The position numbers and the translations under genes are program-made. A stretch of DNA of 64,000 nt, taken from assembly GCF_047663525.1 (NCBI RefSeq), contig NC_092592.1:27089001-27153000 (forward strand), in the 5' to 3' direction. Shown piece by piece: positions 32,969 through 47,900 of the stretch. The notes beneath the pieces were generated by a model. It was not told the DNA's origin, ran no database searches, and worked only from the letters and a program-made list of their open reading frames with translations. Position 1 is the first letter of the stretch. Each line of letters opens with the position of its first letter. The DNA is from Anas platyrhynchos (lineage: Eukaryota; Chordata; Aves; Anseriformes; Anatidae).

Positions 32969-35900
32969 ATGGCCCAAACAGAGAAGAAAGGTGGACTGCT
33001 CCGGAAATCTTCAGCCTCCAAGAAGCCATTGAAGGAGAAAGTCGTGTTGATGTACGATGAGGTTTTCACGGTAAGGACTTGGGCACCTCTTCTTTCTCGA
33101 GTTTGTGATGTTTTCTTGGTGTAGTTTGTGCTGAGGACTCTGCATGGTCGATTTTTTTCCCAAGGTAAGGATTGCACAGCATAGCCGTGCACACTTCAGG
33201 CTCTCCTGCTAGCTTGCAGAGCTCTCTGCCTTAATGTCACCTTATCCTGATGTCTGCCAGGACCGTTTGTGATCTACAAGATGTCATGGCTTTTCAGATA
33301 ATTCTCCAAAATTAATCCAGAAAGTATACAGAGGCATCTCAATTGAGAACTGCTTCTGTTTGGTGTTCTGGTTCTAGGGATCTTTGTAGACAATACTCTG
33401 TACTGTGAGACCAGTTGGTCATCCAGTGGGATGATCCCAACTGACCTACTTGTGATAGTGTGATAGTGATTTCGATTAAATTCTGATTAATTAATGAATA
33501 ATTTCTTGTTTGTTCTCATGGCCGTTCCTTTCTCTTTCAGACAGAGGACCCAAGTAAGAACAACCCTAGATTTTGGGAGGAGCTGTTTCTCATGAAGGTA
33601 ACAGGAGCTGAGCATCCTCTGCTTTGGTGCTGCTGTTCTGCCTAGGAGGTGGCAGACTGTCAGCACGAGGACTCGCTTTTCTGAGGTGTCAGCAGTTGTG
33701 TAACATGCACAATATTCTTCTTAACCTGACAGGTCAACCTGGAATATCTGGAAGGCAAGCTGGAGGCTCTGGATGGGGAAGAGCTGATGAAGATAAAAGA
33801 TAACATCAACTGCTTGTTTCAGCACTGCATCCAGGCACTGGGTGAGGAGCACCCGATCAGAGTGGTCAATGCACTACAGGTACCACAGCTGAGAGACAGG
33901 GAGTGCTCTCACCTGCTTCTGAGGAGACAAAATGCTTGCTGCTGGTATCAAGCATCTTGTTCTTGTTTCTTTAGTTGTGAGAAGTGATGTCTACAGAGCA
34001 GTTTAAGCTTCTGGTTGGTGGAGGTTACAGACATTTATCCTTAGTGCTTGAGAAACAGTAGCTTGATTGAAAATTCAGGTGGGTCTGGTGTTGCAGGATG
34101 AAGTGGATCCTGCAGTGGAGGGACAGGAGGGGCTTGTTCATGCTACAGGCTCAGTTTGAGGGCTCAAGAATACTGTGTGTAGCTTTGTCTGTGTTCTCCT
34201 TTCTCCTGTTCACCTCCATTTTGGACTCCTTTTTGAATTTCCTCATGAGTCAAAAATGAAATAAAGTAGTGGGGAAGCTGGTGTCAAATTTATACAGGGG
34301 ATGGTCCCTGCTGGACAGATCCTTGTTGGAAGCTGTGAAGAATCATCACCCAAAACTTGAAGCTGCTTTCCTGCAGGTTGTGCCTTACCAACACTTGTCT
34401 TGTATGGGAGACGGCTTCCATAGTTTTGACACTTGACGTTATTAGTTTCCAGCTTGATTCTTAATTGTTTGAATGCATTTGACCCAGCTTCTCTCAGCTG
34501 CAGGAATACGGGATATAAATTTCAGGTTTGGGAAGTCACCTGTAGGAGGCATGGACAGGAAAAATGTGAACAAATACATTCTTGTCTTTTGAGAGGTCAA
34601 CATCCAGGTTATACTCCTTAGAAACAGCAGAGATAGTTGAGATCAGTCAAATTACGTGGCTTCTGGGCTGGTGGTATTCATATAAATATTTGTGTTTTGC
34701 TAGTGTTCTGGGAGGGCTTTAGGGCAGGTTTTGCTGTGGATTTGTAGGCGTTGCCTTACATTTTATCCTCTGAATTTTCCCTTTGCAGACTTTGTGTGCA
34801 TTGATTCGGGGTGTCCATCAGAAGAACAAGTCCACTTCAGGGTTTGACATCATCAACATGCTTGTGGGTTTTGATAAGGCAGAGCTTTGTATGAAGGTGA
34901 GGCCTTGCCAACGTACAGAACAGCTTGCACAGCAGCCCTGTTGCAGGGGCAGTGTTTTGTAGACAGGTGTGTCTATCAAGATACACCTTTTTGGGTAAAT
35001 ATTTCAGCCACTGATTAAACATAGCTGTCCTGAAGTTCTTGACTTGTTAGTGGCCCAAAGATGTGTGAAATCCTGATGTTTTTCATTAATAGAGCACTTA
35101 CCTTCTTTTCCTTTAATTCCCTGGTGTGCATTCATTCTGGTTAAGAAATCTTTAGGCCAGGAAAGGCTGTCACAGGCCATTACCACCTCGTATTGAACCT
35201 CATAGCTTGCACTTAACTTTTAGCTAATAGTAACGTCCTCTGTGCTCACATTTCCATCAGCACATATACCATTATAAACTTATTTGATGTTCTTCGTTGT
35301 AAAGCTGCTGAGTTTTGAGAAATGACAAAGGAATTGGTGATAAAGCTGAATACCTGTTCTATCTTTCATCTCTCTGCAGAAAGTAATAGTTTTTAATCTC
35401 TCTATGAAAAGTAGTAGTGCTTGGGGAAAGTATTAAGTAGTTATTTGCATATTAGAAATACTTTTTTTTCCCTTTGAGAATTAGTGTATTACCTGTAATT
35501 TAGTATTTGGAAAGCAATTAATTGTGAATACCTATCAGCTATATAGTATCTATTCTGAATAATAATTAATGTACGTACTATTAAATTGGAGGTGTGCTTT
35601 TCACCAAATTCTCTCAGAGCTTATAAGGAAAATAGGGGAACATCGAAGATAAAAAGGCCGGAAAAAAAGGAATCGATGATATTACTGGCTTGTAAACAAA
35701 AACTAAGATTGTATTTGTAGAGATCAGGTTTACTTTGCAAATAAAATCTGTTATTACATGTATATAAAAACCTCTCATGCATCTAGAGAAAGCTCTTGGA
35801 TCATGATGTTATGCCTGTAGTCATTAAAATGTAGTTAACACAAAGCAGTATTGAGAACCGATGGTGTGAATACAGTCTGTGGTGTATAGCTGTACTAATG

Positions 35901-38900
35901 GCTCAATTACTGATTCTGGAATAACATGGCTTTGTGTTGGCGCTTTTGAATCTCTGTCCTTTTATAGGAAATATTTCAAATAACCTAAAAATAATACTTA
36001 AAATTATGTTATTGTTCTTCTTTAGAATCTGATGGAGAGCTTAGACTCGCTCCTTTGTGCAGAAGGTTCTGAAAGCCTCAAAAGCTTGTGTCTGAAGCTG
36101 CTTCTCTGCTTGGTGACGGTAAATAAATACCAGCTGTATAATAAATTAACATTTCATATGTGTCACATTTTGAGGGATGGAACTAGCTCAAAACTTGAGC
36201 AGAATGCTACTGTGTGAAGCTTAGGAGGGGGGAAGAAAGGACAGCCCAGAATAAGCTTCAAAGTTCAACCACAACACCAATACAGACTGGCAGACTGTTT
36301 CTACCTCATGAGATAGGTGCCAACTGGGGCAAAAGGGGAGAGACATGGTAGAAAGTGTCAATTGGATTCATGTTATTTTTTTTTTTTTTTAGGGAAAAAT
36401 ATAATTAGAAGTCTCAGATAAACTGAAAGGGAGCAGACTAGAGGGGCTGAGGAGAGACGGGAAATGTGGAGTAGATGAGTAGCGAGGATGAGAAGAATGA
36501 GTTGGATAAAAGGGTTGTTCAGTATCTCTTGGAGATGGTCAACCACAAACTATCTTGGTTGTGATAAGAGATAGTTGGATGTGTGTGGACGTCTCTGCTG
36601 CTGTGTGTGATGGAAAACTGCTTAGTCAAGCATATGAACCCTGCTTTTTCATCCTCTGCCTCCTGTGTAGCAGGCTGCTTCAGCTGCTGGTAGTGTTGTC
36701 ATGCAGCTGTGTAAAATGTCAATCTGCAGAAGAAATGGAGAGCTTCTTAGTACATGGCTCATGCTTTTGCCAGAGAGGGTGGAAGTAGAAAACAGGACAG
36801 ATTTCCCTTACTTCACGTCTAGCTCTAGTGCTAGTCCCACCCTTGACTTGCTGACTAAGTGAGAGATTATGAATAAATGGTCCATCTGGTAGTATAATTC
36901 TTGTGTTCGCAGTGTGTGCCAGAGGCAGCTAGAGCATCATGGGAGGCTTTGGGTGAGATTTTAACTTGTGTTTGTACTTAGGTGACAGATAACATTAGCC
37001 AGAACACCATCCTGGAGTATGTGATGATTAACAGCATATTCGAAGCTATTTTACAGGTAAGGTTTTTTTCCTTCAGCTGCAGGGGTTCTTTTTACATAGT
37101 GAGAGCTTTCAGTCTTACGTTTGCTTTTCAGCCTTTTCAGTGCAGCATAGCTAACTGGCAGTGTATGGTGCTTCCATTCATAGCTCAGTCACAGTTTGTG
37201 TTTTTTTTTTTTTAATGCTGTCTCCTCTTTACTCCAGTCTGCTGTTTTTAGTCTCTACTGAGTATTTAAGGTATTTTCACTTGAGACATTTGTCTTTAGA
37301 TAGAAGCTGAATGGATTTGTAGGCCAGTTTCGTAGAAGATTCCTTTATCAGAGGAATTTGTTTCAAAAGGCAGACTGGATATATTTTTTATTTTTTTTTT
37401 CTGCTCTTTGATGAATTATCCTTTTTTTTTTTTTTTTTTTTTTGAATTGGAACGGGGTTTGGGGAAACAGAAAATATTGGCGATGCACTGAGATCCTGTC
37501 CAGTGGTGTTGAGAAATATGTTTGCCCATTATGCCCAGAAAGCCTGTGTACATCCTCTGTGTGATAAGTTTCTCTGTTTCTTGGAAGCACTGACGCTCCC
37601 TAAGTCGTGGATATCCCCTTTCAGTCAGGGTATAATTTGCTTTTGTACATACGTTTCACTACCATGTGTGGTCTCGGAAGTCACCTCAAGCTTCCTGAAA
37701 CAAGCCTGAACCTAACAATGTGATTCTTTCTTTATTTCAGATCCTGTCCAGCCCACTTAGTCGGAGGGAACATGGCTATGATGCTGTTGTCCTTCTTGCC
37801 TTGCTGGTCAACTACAGAAAGTATGAGGTAAGCATTCTACTGGGTAGCAGAAACATCTCTCTGTTACTTAATACTGTCCTCGAGCTTATTAAAAAAGCTT
37901 ACAGTACAGTTTTTAGCAGTACGCACAGCAACATTTATCAGGGCATCAGCACAGAGCTACAGTGTCTTTGTAAGGCAGTCATAGCCTTTAAAGTCAGTTT
38001 GGTGTTTGCCTGGTTGTCAGTGTTTTGTGGCAGACTTTCATGCCTCAAATCCTTTGGAGTTCTGTTAACTGTGCTGCTGTTGATAGATTTTATTTATTTA
38101 TTTATTTATTTATTTATTTTGTTCTGAACTCCATTGGTGCTAAATTGTGGTCCCAACTGCTTAAGCAGGTCTAATTAGTCTGGAAATTCATTATTTATTT
38201 GTGATTTTGTTTCTGACTTTAATGTGATTACCAGTGTGTTTTACATGAGAATGTTCTTTCATATTTTTGGGATGTGAATTTTCTAGACTCCCTTTAAATT
38301 TCCTGTGGAATATCATCTGTACTTCTGTCGCCAGTGTATCTATGATCTTGGTTTGCTCAGTAACTTCTATTCTAGGAGTAAAATGATTTATGTGTCCTTA
38401 CATAGTACTTTTAAAAAGATGTCATTGATCTGAAACCTAATCATTCTCAAAAGTTGTTAGAAGTATACACTTATTTTTCAGCTATATTTCATGGTTTTAT
38501 GATCCTATTCCTGATGTCTTTAAAAATATTTTTATGGTGATGCTATGTGAGAGAACCATAAAAGGTTAACTAAATATTTGACTACATTGGGAAATTGTGA
38601 AACTAACTAATCAAAAGGCTGCCAAACAGAGGAAACACTGCAATGAAGTGTTTACTGTGTCCTTTTCTCAACACCTTAAGGGGTGGCTGTTAGACATTAA
38701 AGCATAAAATCAGGCAGTGGGTTTTAAATAGATTCATCAATAACATTTAGGAGAAAACTTCCTTGCCGCACGTTCAGCCTAGTAGAATTGCTCGTTGCAT
38801 CTCTTGCTAGGCAGAACTGAAAGAAATTAGTCAAAATGCTTTTTTTTTTTTCTTCTCCTCCTTCTTTGTGTACTTATTTGGCTGCATATAGTATATCCAA

Positions 38901-41900
38901 TGGCTTCTCACATTCAATTACACACATTTTTTGCCTTGATACAGTCAGCCACAGGTGCTGAAGAGACTTAAAAACACTGAAGAGTTGGATTATTTTTTTT
39001 TTAGTTCTCTCAGAACTCAAATTATTTTCCACGAATCTCTTTAACAAAAAGAGTCATTATTCAAGCTCTAATTCCCTGCAAGATGGCCTGTCTGCAGAGA
39101 AGATGGCCTCATCAGGGCTGGCAGAAAAGCTGCTGAATCATCCCTAATGAGCGTTCAGGGGAAAAGTCTTGTGAGGGGTAATCAAGTGGACTCTGGTCTT
39201 CATTTGTTACAGATGTGAAGTTAAGCATCTAACTAGGGATTATATATGTGTGTTTTTTTTTTTTTCTGCTTTCTTTTCTTACCAAAGATTTGTTTTCCAT
39301 AGGTTTGTTTCCAGAGCTTTGTTCCACTTAGGGGCATGGGGAAGGTCTCACTCCCTCTATCAGATCTGTGTGCTTCTACATACACCTCTCAACTTCACAT
39401 AATATGTCTCACCTGGGGATTACATTTCTGATCTGGTGTTAATTGGCTTGTCTTTTAGAAATTACTTGGTAATGATCTCTTCCCAGCTTCCACTTTCATT
39501 TCTTTGAGGTTGCTGATACGTAACAGTGTTCATAGAGGACAACTTGAGTATTCCCAGTTGAATATTCCCAGTTGAAGTTGAACTTCTGAAAAGAAGACCT
39601 TAATGCTATAGCGTGTGTTCTTCAAAGAGCTGAGAATCACCTTTTTGCTCTTTCTGGAGGGAGTTGGTTGCAGAAGTTATTTCTAAGTTTGTGTCGCCAC
39701 TTCATTGATGCACTCTTGAGTTTTCAAAGTGCTTACTAGCCACTCTTCAAGGCTGTTGCATGTTTGTGCATGTTGTGGAGTGGCAGGCGTAATTTAGACT
39801 TCCAAAATTTTTGCTGTAATTCCCAGGGAGAGGAAAACCCAGGAGACTGAGATAACAGAATTAGAAGAAGGAAGCAGGCAAGGAATATGGGGAGGCCTGA
39901 GTGGTGCCTGTACAACTTGTAGGCTACTGAAGTTCATCACAGATGCGCAGACTAATGCTCACAGGAAGCAAAGGTTCACAACTGTTGGCTCTGAAGGAGT
40001 AGCAGGAGCAAGCTGTGCTCCCTCTGGGCAGCCCAGGAAATATTCTCATCATGCTGGTACAGACTTGCAATGGAAAGGCACAAAAACTGCCTTGACCTGT
40101 ACAGAGCAATGCTGTGTGTAGATTGCATCTGTTAGTCATCTGCTTGCTGCTGAAGGAGTTAGGGAAGCCCAGAGGAGGCATGGAGTGTATCAAAGGAATG
40201 GAAAGTTTCAGACAGAAAACATGAAGGAGCCTTCTGCAGTTTTGGGAGTTCCAACTGAAAAGGAAGAAGCCAGAAATCCACAGCAAGCAAGGCTGACTTG
40301 ACTCTATTTGCCAATCACTTTTATGTTCTTGCTGCCGAGAGGCAGGAGACATGTGGCACACATCCTGGAGAGTTAAGGGCAATGGGAGCCTGAAGAGTTG
40401 TTCATAAGCTGGAGATGACAAGGAACCTGTTCCCTGTCCTTGCTGTGATGGGATGGAACGTATGTTTAGGTCTCAGGGCAGCATCTTGATATGGACCAGC
40501 TTGCTTAGCTGGGAATTTGGGTAACTCTGTTGCCCCTAATTCAGCATAGCCCCACTGCCCATTGCATGCAAAAGCCTCATAACTTTTATTGGTCACAAAT
40601 CACAGGTTGAGCAGCCTTCTGTGGGTGAGCTGTGGTGTGGTGACTTGGCCTTAGTTTCTCATTGTGGTATAATGAGAGCAAGAGAATGGTTGAAATTAGA
40701 CAAACTAAGCTTTAACTTCATTCTTTCAAAAACTTGTAGTTAAATATAGGTACATTTAAAGCTTGCTTCTTTGTTGACAGACTAAATTTCTGAAGGGGTG
40801 AACGGTTGCACAGAAAGGAGCATGGATGTTTCTCAATAGGAACCTCCCTTCCTGCCTCAGGGAAATCTCTTTGCATGCTTCATGCACAGATGGGCTCTGT
40901 GTCATTTTCTGTGACAGCAGATAGTGCTGCTGGAGGCAGGCTGACCGACTAGTTGAGCTTTGGTATGTTCTGATCAGTTTTTTCCTTGGACCAAAGAGAA
41001 AATTGATTCTCCCAAACAAAACAATAGCAAGAGTGTTTTCTGATCAGCCTAATTTTTAACCTGCTGTTAAATCTTGGGCAAAACAGGTAACTGCGTAACT
41101 TGCTAGGCATTATCTGATAGTTTTGTTGTTTTTTTTTTTTTTGCTTTATTCTTCCCATCCACTTTGGACTTACTGCACAGATGGAACTTTTTCTTCTCTG
41201 TCCAAACCAACCTTGTTTTGCACTGACACGTGTAAACAAATTAAAAACAAATATACATTGCTAATCTAAAATGCTTCCTAAATTGTTAGGACTTATCTTT
41301 ATAGATGGTGCCTGTGTGCTTTGTTCAGGTTAGTTGAAAGAATTTGTATTCTCGAGAGACTTCTGGCTCTCGGTGGTAACTGTTAAGAGTTGAGCTCTAA
41401 CCCTGTAGCAGATGAGCCTGTAATATTGTCATGCCTTCCTGAGCCCTCCTTCCTTTAAGCAATCTTTGTGAGGTGTTGCAGAAGAGAGATATCAGAACAC
41501 TTATGTCGAGTCCCAGCTTCACTGCTTGTGCTTGCTGCATAACCGTGTGTGTGTCACTGATAACGTGCTGTCAGGACAGCTGTTCCACTTCCAAGACTGA
41601 CAGTCCAGCTAGCAAAGGAACAGGAACTCCATCGCTTCCCCATCTCCATCTGAATAAAATCAGCAACCTGCCTGGCTGAGCAAGAGTTGTCCTGAGCATA
41701 ACAGCCTTCATGTGATGTGACTACTGTTCCTTTGTGTGCATTCTGCTTTGTGGGACAGGAGAGAAAATCTTCCCAGGTGGCTGGGTAAACTTTGGAAGAT
41801 AAATATTTTGTTTGTTTGTTTGTTTGCCTCATAAAGACTAAACTTAAAACCGTTTTTCTTTCTTCTTTCTCCCCTGCTGCTGAGCAGTCAGTGAATCCTT

Positions 41901-44900
41901 ACATTGTGAAGCTCTCCATCGTAGATGACGAGGCCACGCTCAACGTGAGTATTGGACTTGATTACCCAGCGCTGCTGGGAACGCTCTTCCATGCATGGTG
42001 TTAAGAAATGCAGTCATGGTGTCTGGTGCAAAGAGGGTCTAGGAGCAGTACTGCTGTAAAGAACACATGTTTAGTGGGTTTCTGCCTTAACTGTACTCTT
42101 GTGATAGGTTTGGTAGCTCCTGATTTGGACAGTTTGATCTTCAGTTAAACGGTGGAGATTGTTAAAAGGCTAGGTAGCAAGGAACGTGCTAAGGTTGGTC
42201 TATTAGGCTTTTGTCAGCTATCTGTGTTACTTGCTGTCACTTGCCAAAGCGGCACGAGATACCTCATGCCAAAGGACATCTCTCCACTGCTGCGTTATCT
42301 GATTTTTTTTTTTAACAAGTCCACACGTCAATTACTGCAGCTCACTAGAAGCTTGTACCCAAATCAAGAATCCTGCAACGTACTTTACGTTGTAGCTACT
42401 TTGTATGTTTTTGTGTTCAAACCTAGATAAAAGGTGTCAGTCAGTGCACTATGAGCTCTGAGAGGTGTGCGCTTGAAAGCTTTCCTTTAGATTTGAAGTA
42501 AAAGCAAACTGCATGCTAACTAAAGGGTAAGAACAGCTATTTTGAATTAAAATAAATTAGCTTGACAGAGAAGGATTACCAGTAGCTGTGCAATAGAGGA
42601 GGCTGTTTGTGAGAACTGACAATGTCATTAGTGTTTATGGCCTTTGTTTCGAACCTTTGGATACACTTCCTCTGACACAAGCTTCCTTCTGAAGTTCTTG
42701 CAGCTTTATTGAGGCTTCTTGACTGAGTAAGCTATATCCGGAGGCCCAAAGAGAGTAAACTTTCTTCTCTGAATTAACCTAACTAGATACTCAAATTTAA
42801 ATTTTGATGCCTTGTTTTTTAGATTTTATTTATGTATTTAGTTAGTTATCTCAGTGTGTCCTATTAACTCAAACTGCTGCAGGGGAAATTCTTTGTAGCA
42901 TGCTAGGGAATACTGGGGGGTGCAGCACTGCTATCTGTGTTCAGTGTTTGTTTTCCTGCATTGAGACTTGTAATATAAACTTTTTTTTTTTTTTAAACAC
43001 TTTTTTGCAGGGAATGGGACTTGTAATTGCCCAGGCTTTATCAGAGTATAACAGGTAAAACCTAAATGTCTCTTGTTTTTAAGTGCATGGTAGTTGCAGT
43101 CCATTTCCACAAACTTTTTTAAGTTAAAGTAGTTATCACTTAACAGCTCTGATGCATCTGGAAAGGCAGGGAATAGTCATGCTTTGAAGTACTTCTGTTC
43201 AGTTGATGTTGTCATTGCAAGTGTAAATGCATATGTACCAGGTGTTTCTATTGTCACAGCGTTACCTCTGTATTGTGTAAAATGTTATGGTCCCAGGTTA
43301 GAAGATAAATGATTTGCTGAGTTCTTCTCCAATTTAACTGAGACCTGATCTACAAACAAATGTGTCTGGAGCAATACAAATGCCAGATCATAGGTGATCA
43401 GGGAATCTACACTCTTGCAAAGGATGGACAGCAATAACGCTTCTAAAAAAAGAGCCAGCAAGCCAGCAGTAGAGATAGAATGTTCCCAACCTCTGTTCAA
43501 TAAATAACAATACAAAATATGTAAATTTTCCTAAGAAAAATGTTCTTCAGCAAAAAACTGGTAACCCAAGAAGGTTTTTTTGGGGGTGGGAAGATGACTA
43601 AAGGATTCTCAAAGTATTCAGAAAAATGTTTTAATTCCTTCTGAAGGTCTGTTGTTAGAGATACACTTGCAAGATAATGCAAGTCAGCAAACCGTGTAAA
43701 TGCATTTAACATACTAGAGTAAAACAGGAGAAGAAAAAAACAAGTAAACAAACATACAAAAAAAAAGTCATCCACCTTGTTCATTCTGACAAAAGTCATC
43801 TTAGACTATAGCCTGTTCTGCTTATCTCTATCTTTTCCCCTTCCCCAAAAATGTAGAATTTATAACACTCTGCATCTTGCATTATATGTAATTAGATTGC
43901 TGTACAAAAGACAGTACATGGCCATATCATCTCTGCCAGCCCATTTCATTGTAAAATGAAGCAAATTAACTTAAATCTAAGTTAACCAATCTACTTGTTG
44001 ACTTGCTCCTATTCTAGTCCCCAGTCAAGGGCCTCAAGTCATGGCCCATGACTGCTGGACCAGCTCTACGTACATGATAGGTCCGATGCTTGCTTATGTT
44101 GTCATGTTTACTGAGACTGCTCCAGAACATCCTTGTGCTTTCTAGTTTGCTGTGAAGGAAGCCAGGCAGGAATGGACAGCTGTCAGCAGAGCAGTTCATT
44201 AGGTCAGATTAACGTGCCCTCTTTGGGGAGAGGAACATGCGATCAGGCAGGACTGGGCCATGAACCAGCCTAATGGTCTTCATGGTTTCTGCTGGCTGTA
44301 GGGTGATGAGCTGTGGTTTAGTCTGTAGCTGATGATGATTGAGTAGTTACTGGCTGTGTTGATATGGTTCGTAGTATACTGTGTCACCAGTGCAGGACAA
44401 AATTTCCAAAGTCACTTATCCCTTCTCCTTAGTGTTAGCCTGGACTGAATGTATTCTGTATAACAACACAGACGTCGTTCAGTTGCACCTTTCAGCACTG
44501 CTACTTTAAGCAACTGATGAATATTTTAACACCCTTGCATCCCTTTTTGTGGGTTCTTGAAAAGGAATTGTGAATATTGGAACTTTCTCCATCCTGTATC
44601 CAAATCAGATAAAGCTGTCTCAGGATTTAGAGAAGATAACCCTACCTCCATTTCTAAGCGTTAAGTTTCTTTCTTACTCCTTTTTGTTCAGGCAATACAA
44701 AGATAAGGAAGAGGAGCACCAGAGTGGTTTCTTCTCAGCCCTAACTAATATGGTAAGCAAGGAAGCAGTGCTTTTCTATTCTTAAAAGAGGCACCTCATA
44801 GCAGGTCTGAAGGAGGGTGAAAGTTTCCAAAAACTGAGTTACAATTTGGTTCTGGAGGAGGGGATGCATTGATCTGATCCAAACCAAACACAACTAAAAT

Positions 44901-47900
44901 AGCTTTATTCTGAGGACCATATTATTGTGTGGCTCGGAAAGCACTTTCAAAAATAAGGATAGTTCAGTGTTAATTGTTGTCAGGAGTGACATGGGTAAAA
45001 CTGTTACTGCTTTGGGACAAGCAGATGGGAAATGATCTCTACTGTCCTTTCACAGAATCACAGATAAATCCAGGTTGGGATTTAAGATAGTTTTTTTTTT
45101 TTTTTTTTTTTTTTTTTTCCTTCTGGCATTTGACAGAATAAGCATTGGTAGGTTACAATAGAACAAAATAAAATGTCTTTGTAGATGGTCATCCTGTTCC
45201 GTCCTTTGTGGAATTTTCCCATTTGTATTTTACTGGTATTAGAAAGAAAGTTGCATTTGTGCCTTGGATGAGAGCACCTCTCCGAGGCACTTGTGATTTA
45301 GTCAAATCCAGGTCTTCTCTCTTGTCTAATTTGTCTAATAACTTTCAGAAAGTCCTCTTTTGTAATACTCTTTCTTTCCATAGGTGGGCAGCATGTTCAT
45401 AGCAGACGCTGATGAGAAGATATCAGTCCAGTAAGTGAACAGATGTTAGTTGCACAATGAGTGGCAATTCACCACTCTGGTCAATGTGATTTTCTCCATC
45501 ATGGAGCTGTTTTAATGTAGCAGATGAAAGAGGTGTCTGTTCTCTTGTAACTGAAATGGTACTGCTCCTGTAATCAATGGGTTTCTTGGTTACTTAAGTG
45601 AGAGAAAGGTGTGGCAGGAGGAGCCACAGCTGAATTGCTTGTACTGAAGTGTATAAACAAACAAAACAAACCTGTGATTTGTATGAGGTGATTTTAATGT
45701 ATGAAAGTCATGTTGGAAGTGGCAGATGAGAAGTAATGGTTCATGTACTCTTGTCTCCAAGAATGTGTTCCCTAAATCAAGGGGGCAAGTGATAAATGCA
45801 AGGGTTTGTGGTAGTTGCCTAAAACTCTGCCTAAAAAGAAAGGGCTTTAAAGAGAAAACATTGCTTGAGACTGACAAGGGAGACATTCAGCATGAGGGAA
45901 ACAGAGATTATAGCTGAGATCTAAAAAGAGGTGTTTTTATGGACTGCTCAGTATTATTAATAATGAAAAAAAAAGAGATTTTTGCATGGTTGAAAAAAAA
46001 ATGTTATTTCAGATGGGCTGTGCTCCTGAGCAGCTTTGATCTCAGGATTCTCATTTGGTGTTAGCCCTTAATTAACTCTGCTTTTGTCTGTATCCCTTCC
46101 ACAGGACAAATGAAGCAATACTACTGGCCCTCTATGAAGCCGTTCACTTAAACCGGAATTTCATCACAGTTCTAGCACAAGTGAGTTTCAGCATGATGTT
46201 TGCCCTTTCCTTCATGGTAGATGTCTTTTGAAATTAAAAGAGCCAGGAATCACATTGGTGGAAAGATGAGTTTTCTTTTTGTTTTCTCCTAGGTACTTGT
46301 CATAGGTGTAGACGGGCACGAAAGATCAAAAGCAGCCCAAGGTTTATTTTACTTTCAGGCAATGCTTCCTGCCTTGCCAGAAAACAATTAATTTTTTGAT
46401 GGCACAGCTCATGCTAGGATGAGCCATTTTTCCCACTGAATGGGAAGAGCTGCATGGAGTTCCTTCTGTGTCCTGTTGATACTGCCTTCAGGCAAGATGC
46501 AGTGTGATGACTGGTAGGGGCAAGATTGCTGCAGCTATTAGAGCAGTTCATGCCAATGATACATTAGATCATTTTATGGGCTCCAAGCTGGATGAATTGT
46601 TCCGTCTGGGTATGGACATCCTGCATGCTGTTTAGGTATCCTTTGCTTTGGGACCAATCCATGCGTGAGGACTGTTGTTTTAAATATTATTTTGTGTTCA
46701 ATCTTTGCTTGGAGAGCTCGATCCCTTTTGCTTGGGAGAGCACTTCCAGAACAGAGCATTCCTCCTTGCTCTGTTTATGGTGAAGAAGCAGAACTATGGC
46801 AGCTTTCTGAGAAGCAGCGGGTTGCTCTGTACCTTTGATCGCAAACCTCTGGACACTTTTTTAAACAGTGTGCAAACTTGCAAAGGCTGTCACTACTGGG
46901 GAAGAAATAACAAGTCTGTCTGATCTGATGATCGTGCTGTGGATGGCTGGAGGGATGGCTTGGTGAATTTAGGAAGACCTTCCAGTTAAGGCTGTTCATT
47001 CTGTTTTTTCTCACAGATTACTAGCAGTACTTACAAAAATGATGACAGCAAAACAGTTAATGCCTTTCCCCAGTTACTTCAGCTCCTCAGAGATAGCAGC
47101 TATACATCACAGGCTAGACATTTTGCGTGACAGAGGGAGTAGAGACCTTTGGGGAACCCCTGACAATGGTGTTGATGGAGGAAGCCTGATAGGCAGATCT
47201 ACTGCCTCCAAAGAAAGCTTCTGTTCCGTGGGTGGTTAATTTGCTCGAGTTCCCTGGCTCTCTTTTCCCAGGTTGTTCATTCCTTATGCTTCTGAGAGTC
47301 TTCTGCTTTCAGTTCTGTGTAATTCCAATTCAGGCCTTTGTATGGCCAAGATATCCCTGAGGGAGAAGAGGCCTTTGGCAGGGAAAAAAATGAGGTAGGA
47401 AAAGAGCAGCCAGAGTAAAAGCTCTTAAATTAATAATGAAAGGATAAACTAGTTATCTGTGAAAGTGGTAGCTGAAGCAGTCACTGTTCGGTGAGCTTGA
47501 TTGAAATTGAGGTCTAATGTTGTTCTTGAGCGAATTGTTTGTAATCCTTCATTTAAGAGAGGTCAAGGCAGGGCATGCTGTCCTTTGAACAACTTCATAA
47601 AAGCTGATGAAAGCTCTTGTCCAAGTTTGTGTCCATTGCTGGACTGCAGACTGCTTGAATGACTACCTGCTCCTACAAGAGCACGTAGGAAGAGCAGGGA
47701 TACAGTTCTGATGCCTGAAGTGTGAACTCTTTGTGTATTTACTTCCTAGCTTGTTGCTCCTCAGTTTTTGCTGCTAGGTGGCACTGTTATCTCTCAACTG
47801 AGAGTTAATGTTTGGGGAAAAGGAAGGTAAACACCACGGCTAAATCTATGAAAGCAAACCTACTTTATGTAAAATTCTCAATGGAAAATTGCATTTTAAT

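Larger units (their letters stand above)
37828..41887 (+). other. ARMH3: ARMH3 intron between exons at 37741 and 41888
   Basis: This is 4.06 kb without a coding exon. It contains a TTTA tetranucleotide repeat at 38088-38120, T runs near 38840 and 39251, a TTTG run at 41806-41826, and two AAGATGGCC words 20 bases apart (39080, 39100). A 165-codon minus-strand frame at 39924-40421 has no recognisable family and no splice support. Confidence 0.65.

Noticed and set aside
39924-40421. 165-codon minus-strand frame in an ARMH3 intron, considered as a nested gene or retroelement
   Set aside because: No conserved domain, no retroviral or LINE motif I can identify, and composition like ordinary intron.
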